Origin: a virus
DNA: 27,767 nucleotides
IMG/VR virus record: IMGVR_UViG_3300025000_000355
Location: 1 to 27,767 of that record
Strand: one strand, 5' to 3'
Positions 6,900 through 14,021 of this stretch are shown piece by piece. Every line of letters starts with the position of its first letter. The first letter of the stretch is position 1. Position numbers and translations under genes: made by a program. The notes under the pieces are model-generated. The model ran no database searches and was not told the origin of the DNA. It saw only the letters and a list, made by a program, of their open reading frames with translations.

Positions 6900-7664
6900 A
6901 TGGATTACGATGACTATGAAAACTATTATGAACCAAGTGAAGTAGACCAATTAATTGAAGAGTTTAGAGATAAAATTAGGGAACATTTATTACCAAATAT
7001 CCAAGAAGAAATTGATCGTCTAAACAAAGAAAATAATGAACTTAGAATTAAATTCAATGAATATAAAAATAAAGAATCAGAATTAAATAGCAAAGAAAGA
7101 AACCTAAAATACAAAGAAGATAATCTTAAGAGAGAAGTGGAACGAGAATTCTATGCAAGTAATATAGGAGATACTTTAAAGGACTACATAGATAATTCAG
7201 AAGTATGGTTTGCTGATAGTAAAGGGTTCTCACAAGATAAATGTTCTTTGTGTAATGACAAACGTAAATTGGTTGCTAATTTTTCAAATGGGAAAACAAC
7301 AGAAATAAGTTGTGATTGCAGTAAAATAATATCTAAGTATGTTCCAGAAATATCTGAATTATCTACTATCAAATTTAGCAAAAGAGACAGTCAATACCAA
7401 TCTGAAAGGGAATTCTATTTATGGAAAACTTTTGTACCATCAGGGAAATCTAGCTATTATGATAATCATAGTTATAATGATTTTAAACTTTGTCAAATAG
7501 TAGATGAATTTAATGATACTACAAAGGAACTGGATAAAGATAGAAAGTATGATACAAAAATTGGATTTAAAACTAAAGCAGAATGTCAAAAATATTGTGA
7601 TTGGTTGAATAGGGATAAAACAGAAGAAGTTAAAGATATTAAAGACGAGGAAGACGAAGATTAA
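6900..7664 (+). CDS. coiled-coil protein with four-cysteine zinc motif
   Basis: 254 aa, ATG with AAGAAGGTT upstream. Residues about 14-85 form a long charged coiled coil (EEIDRLNKENNELRIKFNEY). The middle has C115, C118, C138 and C140 (CSLC...CDC), a zinc ribbon-like site. The C-terminal third has a compact mixed segment and ends in an acidic tail (DEEDED). One of the larger proteins of the left region. It may be a scaffold bringing a zinc module to a partner, but this is inference; the family is not recognised. Confidence 0.78.
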   Translation: MDYDDYENYYEPSEVDQLIEEFRDKIREHLLPNIQEEIDRLNKENNELRIKFNEYKNKESELNSKERNLKYKEDNLKREVEREFYASNIGDTLKDYIDNSEVWFADSKGFSQDKCSLCNDKRKLVANFSNGKTTEISCDCSKIISKYVPEISELSTIKFSKRDSQYQSEREFYLWKTFVPSGKSSYYDNHSYNDFKLCQIVDEFNDTTKELDKDRKYDTKIGFKTKAECQKYCDWLNRDKTEEVKDIKDEEDED

Positions 7665-7729
7665 AAAGCATACGAAAAATTAGTTTTATGGCAAATGTGA
7701 AAAATAAATAAAAGAAAGTAGGAAATGGA

Positions 7730-8500
7730 ATGACAACAAATATTGGAGATATTGTAGTTTTATCCAATGGATTAAATTTAAAACTTGTATTAGAAGACAG
7801 AGAAAATTGTTTTAAAACTATTGATGTAGTATTGGGCAAAAATGTTACTACTGGTATTAATATTAAGGAATTAGATCAATTTTCTGTTGGTTTATTGACT
7901 TGGGGCTATGGTTCTGAAAAACATAAAATAATAGAAATAATTAAAAAAGATATGGAGGAAGAAATTAAAAATATGGAAATATTTAATATTGAAAAACACT
8001 GGGATGATTTTATGCGTTATAAATTAGCAGTAAATTGCCCAACTGAAAAATTAGCAAATGAATTCTTAGAATATTGTACGGAAAGAGATATTAAGTGGAA
8101 TGGAGGCAAGTCACTCGGCCATCACAATAATTGGAAACATAAAGAAACATGTTATTTCTGTTATGACAATGAAATGACGTTTGGACATGTAAATTTTGAT
8201 TCTAGTAAAAGTGGAGGTATACCAGCAGTAGAATTTTATGGATTTGATACATATAATCACATTAAACAACCCAAACCACCACTGGTGATTATGCCTAAAC
8301 AGATATTTGAATGGCATAGAGCTGTAGATTTGTGTAGAGCGTTACAAGAACACAGTTTATACGAAGATGTTGATTTGGAACTTATGATTAAATGGAGTGA
8401 AGAGTTGAATGATAGGTTATATGGGTTGAAAGGAGATAAACAAATAAATAATTCATCTAACAACAATGATAAAAATGAAGATGATTGGAATTGGGAATAA
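7730..8500 (+). CDS. hypothetical protein, 256 aa
   Basis: ATG with AAGTAGGAAAT upstream. The first 70 residues are beta-rich (NIGDIVVLSNGLNLKLVLED). Residues about 92-180 form a mixed alpha/beta segment with a CYFC pair and FYGFD. The C-terminus turns into a helical region and a low-complexity Asn/Asp tail ending DDWNWE. The middle part (WDDFMRYKLAVNCPTEKLANEFLEYC) looks like a globular substrate- or protein-binding module that I cannot name. A 65-nt gap without features precedes it. Confidence 0.76.
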   Translation: MTTNIGDIVVLSNGLNLKLVLEDRENCFKTIDVVLGKNVTTGINIKELDQFSVGLLTWGYGSEKHKIIEIIKKDMEEEIKNMEIFNIEKHWDDFMRYKLAVNCPTEKLANEFLEYCTERDIKWNGGKSLGHHNNWKHKETCYFCYDNEMTFGHVNFDSSKSGGIPAVEFYGFDTYNHIKQPKPPLVIMPKQIFEWHRAVDLCRALQEHSLYEDVDLELMIKWSEELNDRLYGLKGDKQINNSSNNNDKNEDDWNWE

Positions 8501-8543
8501 CCTATGAAAATTCTGTTTTATTCTGTTAAGAAAGGAGATGATA

Positions 8544-8714
8544 ATTACGAAAGAATTCCGTTTTACTATTGAAGTCTCAAGCATTGGTAAAGGATATGTA
8601 ACAGCAGAAGATATTGATGAAGCAAAAGAAATGATAAGTAATGGAGAATGGGATGATATTTATGATGAAGTAGGTACTACTTATGGTAATTTAATTGAGA
8701 TTGAAGAAGATTAA
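8544..8714 (+). CDS. DpnD/PcfM-like small protein, possible ATT start
   Basis: 56 aa if started at ATT 8544, which lies 7 nt after AAAGGAG (8531-8537). The in-frame ATG at 8538 touches that box directly, too close for normal initiation, so ATT (codons ATT-ACG-AAA) is the better-placed start; the ATG adds two residues. The product is a beta strand FRFTIEV, a helix DIDEAKEMISNGEWDD and a strand NLIEIEED. This pattern resembles the DpnD/PcfM family of small accessory proteins, but only by shape and a few positions. The next gene's GGAGG follows its stop at once. Confidence 0.62.
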   Translation: MTKEFRFTIEVSSIGKGYVTAEDIDEAKEMISNGEWDDIYDEVGTTYGNLIEIEED

Positions 8715-8725
8715 GGAGGATAAAT

Positions 8726-9151
8726 ATGAATTGTGTAATTTGTAATAAAGAAATAGAAGAAAGTAGTTATAGTCATAAAGTAATTTGTAATGATAAATGC
8801 TTCTATATAGATTTTTGGAATGATAAGGTAAAAATCAAAGATGATAACTATACTGTAAGAATTGATGGAAAACATTATAACATTGGGAATGAAAATAGTA
8901 AAAATCCGTTCAGGGGATTTGGTGGGCATAAGAGTATAATTAGATTCTTCGATGGTAGAGAAGTAATAACTACAAATATTTGGCACAACGGTACTATTCC
9001 TGATAATTATAAAGAAATACTACCTGATAATGCACTTTTATTAGGAATAAACATTGAAGCGAATGAAGAAATTGGTATAATTGGTGGATTGATTGGGTTA
9101 GGAGCATTTTGCTTAGTATATATTGGCGAATATACAAAATTATTAAAATAA
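8726..9151 (+). CDS. zinc-finger protein with C-terminal membrane helix
   Basis: 141 aa, ATG with AAGGAGGAT upstream. N-terminal C3, C6, C21 and C25 make a zinc site. The central block ending TTNIWHNGTIPDNYKEILPDN is a signature I know from widespread phage hypothetical proteins (ATTNLWHQG-type). Unusual here: residues about 117-133 (IIGGLIGLGAFCLVYIG) form a hydrophobic helix, so this version may be membrane-tethered. Function unknown. Confidence 0.8.
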   Translation: MNCVICNKEIEESSYSHKVICNDKCFYIDFWNDKVKIKDDNYTVRIDGKHYNIGNENSKNPFRGFGGHKSIIRFFDGREVITTNIWHNGTIPDNYKEILPDNALLLGINIEANEEIGIIGGLIGLGAFCLVYIGEYTKLLK

Positions 9152-9168
9152 AAGAGGCAGTAGATAAA

Positions 9169-9327
9169 ATGAACTTAACAAATAATCATCTTCAGATTAT
9201 TCGCGAAGGACTTGTAAAACTAGAATGTTGCTCATGTCAATTAGCAATCAGATGTCATATTCAAAATAGAACTTATTGTCAAGAAATAAGCGAATGGTTG
9301 AGAGAGATGGAAGGAGAAAACAAATGA
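9169..9327 (+). CDS. 52-aa Cys-rich peptide
   Basis: ATG 9169 with AAGAGGCAG upstream; the frame stays open to 9109 inside the previous gene, but no ribosome binding site supports an earlier start. Contains C20, C21, C23, C29 and C37 (ECCSCQLAIRCHIQ), another compact metal-binding candidate. Its TGA overlaps the next ATG (ATGA). Unknown function. Confidence 0.7.
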   Translation: MNLTNNHLQIIREGLVKLECCSCQLAIRCHIQNRTYCQEISEWLREMEGENK

Positions 9328-9677
9328 AACTTTGGGAAAGAAAACCTAAAGAAGAAAATATTAGAATTCTAACATTAAATGACCACGTATATGAGTGTTA
9401 TACAAGTAAAGTCAAAGGCAATAAATTTCTAACTTATGAAATGGTTCAGAAGAAACTAACACGAAATTACCATTTATCCAAGAAAGTAAAATTAGGTTCT
9501 CAAGAATTATGTCTCTACGGTTGTCTAACTTTCCTAGTAAGTGAAAATTGTGTCTTATGGTTAAAGAATTATAATGGCACAGATGCCTCTTGGTTTGAAA
9601 AGGATGTTAAGAAATACAACAAACTAAATGAGCAACTAGGAATCGACAATAATGCTAAAGAATATAAACTTGACTAA
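9324..9677 (+). CDS. hypothetical protein
   Basis: 117 aa, ATG 9324 in an ATGA overlap with the strong AAGGAGAAAA of the preceding gene's tail. Basic N-terminal half (KVKGNKFLTYEMVQKKLTRNYHLSKKVKLG), then a hydrophobic strand pair (CLTFLVSENCVLWLKNY) and a helical, charged tail. No known motif. The last bases of the gene contain the -35 box of promoter P2. Confidence 0.74.
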   Translation: MKLWERKPKEENIRILTLNDHVYECYTSKVKGNKFLTYEMVQKKLTRNYHLSKKVKLGSQELCLYGCLTFLVSENCVLWLKNYNGTDASWFEKDVKKYNKLNEQLGIDNNAKEYKLD

Positions 9678-9698
9678 AGCAAAAAATAAATGTATAAT
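9670..9698 (+). promoter_or_regulatory. sigma-A promoter P2
   Basis: -35 TTGACT (9670-9675), 17-nt spacer, consensus -10 TATAAT (9693-9698). The -35 overlaps the end of the 117-aa gene. The transcript would start near 9705, inside or just after the AAGGAG box of the next small gene, leaving an ATG at 9708 almost at the 5' end. Confidence 0.75.
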
Positions 9699-9707
9699 GA
9701 AGGAGAG

Positions 9708-9818
9708 ATGAAAGAGTTGAATATAAACAATATGAATAAAATTATGATGCTTAAGGCAAATAGTCCTGCAATACATAAACTTGGTAATATCGGAAGAAAT
9801 ATCGAGGTAAATAATTAA
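9708..9818 (+). CDS. small peptide gene, start uncertain
   Basis: 36 aa from ATG 9708 or 33 aa from TTG 9717. AAGGAG (9700-9705) is only 2 nt from the ATG but 11 nt from the TTG, so neither start is ideal for a leadered message. A transcript from P2 would begin about 3 nt before the ATG and could be read leaderless. The peptide is basic with the segment NSPAIHKLGNIGRNIEV. No family known. It could also be a non-translated leader. Confidence 0.45.
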   Translation: MKELNINNMNKIMMLKANSPAIHKLGNIGRNIEVNN

Positions 9819-9820
9819 AT

Positions 9821-9964
9821 ATGGCTGAAGAAATTATTGCATATCTCAAAAGAGAAGCAAACAGAGAAGAAGTATTAAGAAAAAACAGGGAATTTCATCA
9901 TTATCGTATCGCGAGAAAGTCCAGAAAATATAAATACAAGCATATGCTAAAATTGTGTTTTTAA
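9821..9964 (+). CDS. 47-aa basic helical peptide
   Basis: ATG 9821, 2 nt after the previous stop, with GAGGT about 12 nt upstream inside the previous small frame. Product is strongly basic and helical (LKREANREEVLRKNREFHHYRIARKSRK...), consistent with nucleic-acid binding. The context (tandem small genes after a consensus promoter) supports it; no family is recognised. Confidence 0.58.
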   Translation: MAEEIIAYLKREANREEVLRKNREFHHYRIARKSRKYKYKHMLKLCF

Positions 9965-9995
9965 AAAACATTAAGAATAAGAAGGAGTGAACATT

Positions 9996-10178
9996 ATGAA
10001 AAAGACAAATCCATTATTAGCAATTGGTGCAGGATTAATGACATTCGGAATGATCTATAATTATCGCAATGGTGATTATGCTTGGGCATCAATTCAATTT
10101 AAACTTTTAATTGGATATTTTATTGTTCTTTGTTTGTGGGTTAGAAATGCTAAAAATAAGAGAAAATTTACAAGATAG
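9996..10178 (+). CDS. two-helix membrane mini-protein
   Basis: 60 aa. GAAGGAG lies 8 nt before ATG 9996; the in-frame GTG at 9987 is part of that box and is rejected. Two hydrophobic segments (residues about 6-21 and 35-49), separated by a short polar loop with the sequence YNYRNGDYAWAS, and a basic tail RNAKNKRKFTR. Topology with the basic tail in the cytoplasm is likely. Not a recognised family. Confidence 0.72.
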   Translation: MKKTNPLLAIGAGLMTFGMIYNYRNGDYAWASIQFKLLIGYFIVLCLWVRNAKNKRKFTR

Positions 10179-10222
10179 AACAAGTCTTTTAATGACAAAT
10201 GAAAAATGAAGGAGATAATTTT

Positions 10223-10492
10223 ATGAAGAGAATTAAAGAATTAGAAAGAAAAATGAATAGAAAGATTTTTACTGTTCGTGGGTATTTAATAACTACAGAT
10301 ACGAATGATAAATATGTTTTGTGGGCGAAAAATATGGCGAATGCTTGTGAATTAGTTCCATTAAAACTATGCAATGGGATAACTAATATTTATGAAATTG
10401 AAAAGAAATATTGTAAACCTTATGATAAAACTCAAGGACAACAATATGAGAAACCATTTTGGTATTATGGAAGAGTATATAAGATATCATAA
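10223..10492 (+). CDS. hypothetical protein
   Basis: 89 aa. AAGGAGAT precedes ATG 10223; the frame is open from 10199, but that start lies before the ribosome binding site. Basic N-terminal helix (KRIKELERKMNRK), then beta strands (FTVRGYLITTDTNDKYVLWAK) and a Tyr-rich end. No metal or membrane motif. Unknown function. Confidence 0.74.
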   Translation: MKRIKELERKMNRKIFTVRGYLITTDTNDKYVLWAKNMANACELVPLKLCNGITNIYEIEKKYCKPYDKTQGQQYEKPFWYYGRVYKIS

Positions 10493-10531
10493 GTACAAAC
10501 AAATGACTCATTATAGGAAAGGAATGAAAAT

Positions 10532-10795
10532 ATGCTTAAATCAGAAAATTATTTAAAAGTAATTGAAAAATTAAATGAAGAAATGTCTGAATCTGATAAG
10601 TTATTTGAAAATGAAGGAATATGTTTTACATATGGTTCGTCAGGTTATGTTGATTGGATTTGCTTTTTGGAACATACTTTATTTAATAGCGAGATGGATG
10701 AGGTTTATAGTGAAGAACATTTAGAGAATTGGATTCGTGGACAAATGAATATATTAATAACCGCTTTAAATAAATGGAATACCACAGCAAATTAA
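10532..10795 (+). CDS. hypothetical acidic protein
   Basis: 87 aa, ATG with AGGAAAGGAAT upstream. Helix (LKVIEKLNEEMSESDKLF), a short strand pair with Gly and aromatic residues (GICFTYGSSGYVDWICFLE), then a helical end. Two cysteines, not paired as CxxC. No known motif. It directly precedes the first lipoprotein gene by 25 nt. Confidence 0.74.
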   Translation: MLKSENYLKVIEKLNEEMSESDKLFENEGICFTYGSSGYVDWICFLEHTLFNSEMDEVYSEEHLENWIRGQMNILITALNKWNTTAN

Positions 10796-10820
10796 GATTT
10801 CACGGAGAAAGGAGTTTAGT

Positions 10821-11117
10821 ATGAGAAAAATTACTTATATAATACTACCAATCATACTATCAATTGGTTTAACTGGTTGTGATGAAAAAGGCACAACAGT
10901 AACTAAGATAAGTCAATATGATGGGGTTAAAGTTGTATTTACAACTGGAGTAGATAATCAATATCCTCAGTATGAATGGAAACTTAGAGATTGGGACTTC
11001 ACAGAAAAAGGAATAGAAGAAATTGTAAAACTTAATCCTAAAAATGGAGATAGAGTTAAGGTAAATACGACTGGAATCTTAAATGCAAAAATTGACCATA
11101 TTGAATTAATACCATAA
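10821..11117 (+). CDS. small lipoprotein
   Basis: 98 aa, ATG with AAAGGAG upstream. The first 20 residues form a lipoprotein signal: basic start (MRK), hydrophobic core and lipobox LTGC with C20 as lipidation site. The mature part is about 79 aa of beta-type sequence (KVVFTTGVDNQYPQYEWKL; DRVKVNTTGI), with no cysteines. It would be anchored on the outer face of the host membrane. Small phage lipoproteins often act in superinfection exclusion, but no such evidence is in the sequence beyond localisation. Confidence 0.8.
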   Translation: MRKITYIILPIILSIGLTGCDEKGTTVTKISQYDGVKVVFTTGVDNQYPQYEWKLRDWDFTEKGIEEIVKLNPKNGDRVKVNTTGILNAKIDHIELIP

Positions 11118-11142
11118 AAATTAATAAAAGGAGATAAAATGA

Positions 11143-11751
11143 ATGAGAAAAGTAGAAATGATTGTAACGAACGAAGAACAATTAAAAAATCCAGCAATAG
11201 TTTATTCTGTAATTACTCAATGGATGCGTGAAGCAGGAGAAGATTTTATTGATACTAATGAAAGTTTTATTAAAGGTCAAGAAATTCTTGATTGGATGCT
11301 TAATAAAAGTATTGTGACTAAAGAAAAATATAATTATGTTATTGAAAATAATGAAGTTTGGATACAGGATTTGTTACTTGGATATGAAACTGGGTTATTA
11401 AATGGAGAATGTAATTTTCCTTCTATGAATAAAGCATATCAAATTATTTCTGAATATATTTCAGAATCAAAAGAGTTAAGAGACAAATTCATTTATTATT
11501 TCTGCTCAAGTTTTAGTGAAAAGAAAGGAGATAAAAGCAGAGGAGGGATGAGTGGCAGTTATGATGCAGAAGATGGGTTCCCAATTTGTTCCCATATATT
11601 AGAAATTGATTTACAAATAAATACAATGACAAAAGAAGAATGGTTGAATCAAAAATGGTATGCGGATATTTCATTTACGGATGAATATAATTATTTGAAA
11701 GAAATGAGTTTTGAAGAAGCAGATAAATTAAGTGAAGAATTAAATGATTAA
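11143..11751 (+). CDS. hypothetical protein, 202 aa
   Basis: ATG 11143 with AAAGGAG about 10 nt upstream; an ATG at 11139 in another frame runs only a short way. Product is acidic, soluble and mainly helical with aromatic patches (WMREAGEDFI, VWIQDLLLGYETGLL), plus a Gly/Ser-rich loop (KSRGGMSGSYDAEDG). It lies between two lipoprotein genes and may act with them, which is a guess from position. Family not recognised. Confidence 0.76.
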   Translation: MRKVEMIVTNEEQLKNPAIVYSVITQWMREAGEDFIDTNESFIKGQEILDWMLNKSIVTKEKYNYVIENNEVWIQDLLLGYETGLLNGECNFPSMNKAYQIISEYISESKELRDKFIYYFCSSFSEKKGDKSRGGMSGSYDAEDGFPICSHILEIDLQINTMTKEEWLNQKWYADISFTDEYNYLKEMSFEEADKLSEELND

Positions 11752-11769
11752 TAAAGGAGAGAAATAAAA

Positions 11770-12168
11770 ATGAAAAAAATATTATCAATAGTATTATGTA
11801 CAGCATTATTGTCACTAACTCTGACTGGTTGTGGTCAAACTGAAGCAGAAAAAGTATCTTACAACCTATCATTAGAAGCAGATAATTTCAATGTTGTGCG
11901 TCAACTTACTGTGATTAATTGCATTGCTGGCGATGTATTATTTCAAATGACAGGAAGAATATCGATTAATGCCGATACGCAAGATAATCAACTTGAAGTA
12001 ACAGTAGAAGATGAAAATGGTGGTTATCAAAAACATTTCGTTGGTTTATCTAATAACACAACATATGTTGTGGAGCAATTAAGAAGCAAAAATGTTGATA
12101 AATACAAATACACATTAAACTATAATCCTAAGATGTGGATTCCAATTACTGTGGATACAATTGATTAG
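11770..12168 (+). CDS. beta-sandwich-type lipoprotein
   Basis: 132 aa, ATG with AAAGGAGAG upstream. Lipoprotein signal with lipobox LTGC (C21 lipidated), then the segment EADNFNVVRQLTVINCIAGD followed by LFQMTGRISI and a run of beta strands. From memory, ADNF-V-R-hydrophobic-N-x-x-xGD is a conserved signature of phage lipoproteins often labelled beta-sandwich lipoprotein in actinobacteriophage annotations. Mature part near 111 aa, all-beta. Likely anchored on the cell surface during infection or lysogeny. Superinfection exclusion is a plausible role, unproven. The signature is a memory-based match and needs a profile search. Confidence 0.82.
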   Translation: MKKILSIVLCTALLSLTLTGCGQTEAEKVSYNLSLEADNFNVVRQLTVINCIAGDVLFQMTGRISINADTQDNQLEVTVEDENGGYQKHFVGLSNNTTYVVEQLRSKNVDKYKYTLNYNPKMWIPITVDTID

Positions 12169-12208
12169 TCTTTAAATCGTAGTACCTATTAGAAAAGGAG
12201 AACTTAAA

Positions 12209-12565
12209 ATGACATATATAAATTATGATGAAATAGATGTTGAATGTAGACAAATGGTTAAATTGTTTAATGATATAGGTTTAACCACAAAATTTAGTTG
12301 TCAGGGACACAATAATATTTTACAAAATAGTTTTCAAATTATATTTGATGATTTAATAAATGACAATAGTATTATAAATTTTATATCCAAATTTAATAAT
12401 GTTTATACTCACCCTCCCTTTCAAGGTAAATTCTTAAAATGGATGAGAAAAATGAATGGAAAAATAGTTTCAAATTGGACATATGAAATTAGTTATGGAA
12501 ATTATAAAACTAATATTAAACTAGCAAAAATTGATTATGATTTATTCATTACTTTAAAAGTTTGA
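12209..12565 (+). CDS. hypothetical protein with FSCQGH motif
   Basis: 118 aa, ATG with AAAAGGAGA upstream. The N-terminal segment ECRQMVKLFNDIGLTTKFSCQGH is a pattern I know from several phage and bacterial hypothetical proteins with a conserved C-x-GH after a beta strand. The Cys and His could form a metal or catalytic site. The rest is a mixed alpha/beta domain with a basic C-terminal half. No function known. Confidence 0.76.
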   Translation: MTYINYDEIDVECRQMVKLFNDIGLTTKFSCQGHNNILQNSFQIIFDDLINDNSIINFISKFNNVYTHPPFQGKFLKWMRKMNGKIVSNWTYEISYGNYKTNIKLAKIDYDLFITLKV

Positions 12566-12595
12566 TTTTAATTGCTTAATAAAGGAGAATCAATA

Positions 12596-12742
12596 TTGAA
12601 TACTAACAAACTTATTGTTAAACTTTTAATACATTGTCTTCATTTATTAATGGATATTAAAAGTGAACAGACTGGATCTAATTATTCTTTTGAAAAAGAA
12701 GGTAAAACAATTATGGAAGCTCAAAAATATATAAGTGAATAA
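12596..12742 (+). CDS. 48-aa hypothetical peptide, TTG start
   Basis: TTG 12596 with AAAGGAG 7 nt upstream. Product: hydrophobic helix (LIVKLLIHCLHLLMDI) then a polar part (SFEKEGKTIMEAQKYISE). The ending FEKEGKTIMEAQKYI looks like a conserved phage mini-protein motif, as in other small genes of this class. Good ribosome binding site and spacing; function unknown. Confidence 0.62.
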   Translation: MNTNKLIVKLLIHCLHLLMDIKSEQTGSNYSFEKEGKTIMEAQKYISE

Positions 12743-12781
12743 CCAAATTAAAATAAATTTATATTAATTGTAAAGGTGGTG

Positions 12782-12928
12782 ATGATATATATATTTGTAA
12801 TATTCATTCTAATAATAATTATTGCACTATTAATTCTAGGAATACCACTATACAATAAAATTGGTCAAAGTATTGAAAAAGTAGAAAATAAAATTAAAAA
12901 GGAGACAAAACAAAATGAATCAAAATAA
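12782..12928 (+). CDS. 48-aa single-pass membrane peptide
   Basis: ATG 12782, 5 nt after AAAGG of AAAGGTGG; a GTG directly before it is in frame but closer to the box. Residues 2-24 are almost purely hydrophobic (IYIFVIFILIIIIALLILG), followed by an amphipathic basic/acidic tail. It overlaps the SprT-like gene by 14 nt and its tail codons hold that gene's AAGGAGACAAAA site, so translation is coupled. Single-pass membrane anchor; role unknown. Confidence 0.62.
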   Translation: MIYIFVIFILIIIIALLILGIPLYNKIGQSIEKVENKIKKETKQNESK

Positions 12929-13535
12929 TCACATAGGTATTGCTCTAGAGGAATTATACAGAATCTTCGATATCTTAAATAAAAATTACTACTCTGATAA
13001 ACTAACTTATCCAATGATTACAATTCAAAAAGCAAAGAATGGTGGTAATCTTGGTTGGTTTACAGTAGAAAAAGTATGGGAGAAGAAAGAATCAGAAGAG
13101 AAAAAATATGAAATTAACATGTGCGCTGAATATTTAAGTAGAGACAAATATGAAATAGTTGGCACATTACATCATGAGATGGTTCATTATGCAAATAAAA
13201 TAGCAGAGATCAAAGATTGTAGTGGTCAAGTACATAATAAAAAATTCAAGATTTTAGCTGAATCTGTTGGATTATTGGTTGAGAAAAGTAAGAAATATGG
13301 GTATGGTCATACGCAATGTTCTGATGAATTTATGGAATTTATTGATAGTGAAGTTGTACCAAATATGTATAGTTTCAATTATTTCAGAAATGTGCCAGTT
13401 AAGGAGAAACCAGAACCAAAAGGTAAAACTCAATTTACATATATTTGTCCTCAGTGTGAGGAGAAGGTTAAGGCGAAGGTGGATAAAAATATTGTTTGTG
13501 GAGAATGTCAGTGTAAGTTTGAGATAGTGGAGTAG
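12915..13535 (+). CDS. SprT-like zinc metalloprotease
   Basis: 206 aa, ATG with AAGGAGACA upstream. The catalytic motif HEMVH is at residues 87-91 (in LHHEMVHYANK), with a third likely metal ligand H107 in the QVHNKKF segment, the classic SprT arrangement. A C-terminal zinc ribbon has C178, C181, C195 and C198 (CPQC...CGEC). This is the full SprT-like/SPRTN-type architecture at normal phage length. The relatives cleave proteins bound to DNA (DNA-protein crosslinks) or other substrates; in a phage it could clear host or viral proteins from replicating DNA, which is inference. It overlaps the membrane-peptide gene. Confidence 0.92.
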   Translation: MNQNNHIGIALEELYRIFDILNKNYYSDKLTYPMITIQKAKNGGNLGWFTVEKVWEKKESEEKKYEINMCAEYLSRDKYEIVGTLHHEMVHYANKIAEIKDCSGQVHNKKFKILAESVGLLVEKSKKYGYGHTQCSDEFMEFIDSEVVPNMYSFNYFRNVPVKEKPEPKGKTQFTYICPQCEEKVKAKVDKNIVCGECQCKFEIVE

Positions 13536-13551
13536 AGAAAGGAGTTTAAAT

Positions 13552-13746
13552 ATGAATCTAAACAAAGAAGAATTAGTTAGTGCATTAAAGAAAGACGGTT
13601 TAAATATAGGTAAATTAGCTAATGACGGAGATATTGATGCTCAAGAAATAATGAGATGTTATAAAATGTAGCACGATTGCCCTGGTGACAATATGTCTTT
13701 TGTATTATGTAAAAAAGCATATCAGAAATGGAAGAATAATAATTAA
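13552..13746 (+). pseudogene. small gene interrupted by an in-frame amber codon
   Basis: ATG 13552 with AAAGGAG upstream opens a 39-codon frame ending in TAG (13669-13671). The same frame continues directly after the TAG for 24 more codons (HDCPGDNMSFVLCKKAYQKW) to a TAA, and the composition looks coding. The stretch DAQEIMRCYKM-stop-HDCPGD reads like a helix-loop-helix mini-protein in which a tyrosine codon (TAT/TAC) became TAG. The context TAG-CAC is not a known read-through signal. TAG ends many other genes here, so the codon is not globally reassigned. Either a nonsense mutant, a sequencing error, or two translation products. Confidence 0.6.
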
Positions 13747-13769
13747 CAATTTAAAGGAGTGGTCGGAAA

Positions 13770-13997
13770 ATGGCAGTAATATACGAATGTAAATATTGTG
13801 GAAAAGAGATTAGTTCAGATATGGTTTTTGAAGGTAATGCAGTAGATTTTCAAAAGTGGTTTGATAATAAAGTAAAACAATTATCTGACCAATGTGAATG
13901 CAGAAAAGAAGGAAATCATTGTAGACATTTACATACAGAATCAACTCATCCTTATGGTTGGATTGCATGTAAAGATTGTGGGAAATTAGTACATTAA
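13770..13997 (+). CDS. zinc-ribbon mini-protein
   Basis: 75 aa, ATG with AAAGGAGTGG upstream. CKYC (C7, C10) pairs with CKDC (C67, C70) as a zinc ribbon. An inserted segment has C42, C44, H50, C51 and H53, enough for a second site. No catalytic domain. Probably a nucleic-acid or protein adaptor; family not recognised. Confidence 0.76.
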   Translation: MAVIYECKYCGKEISSDMVFEGNAVDFQKWFDNKVKQLSDQCECRKEGNHCRHLHTESTHPYGWIACKDCGKLVH

Positions 13998-14021
13998 ATG
14001 AATTAAAATGAGGTGAATCAT

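Noticed and set aside
13669-13674. Amber codon as a general sense codon
   Set aside because: TAG ends several other well-supported genes in the window (e.g. at 2329, 5333, 20751), so the code is not reassigned.
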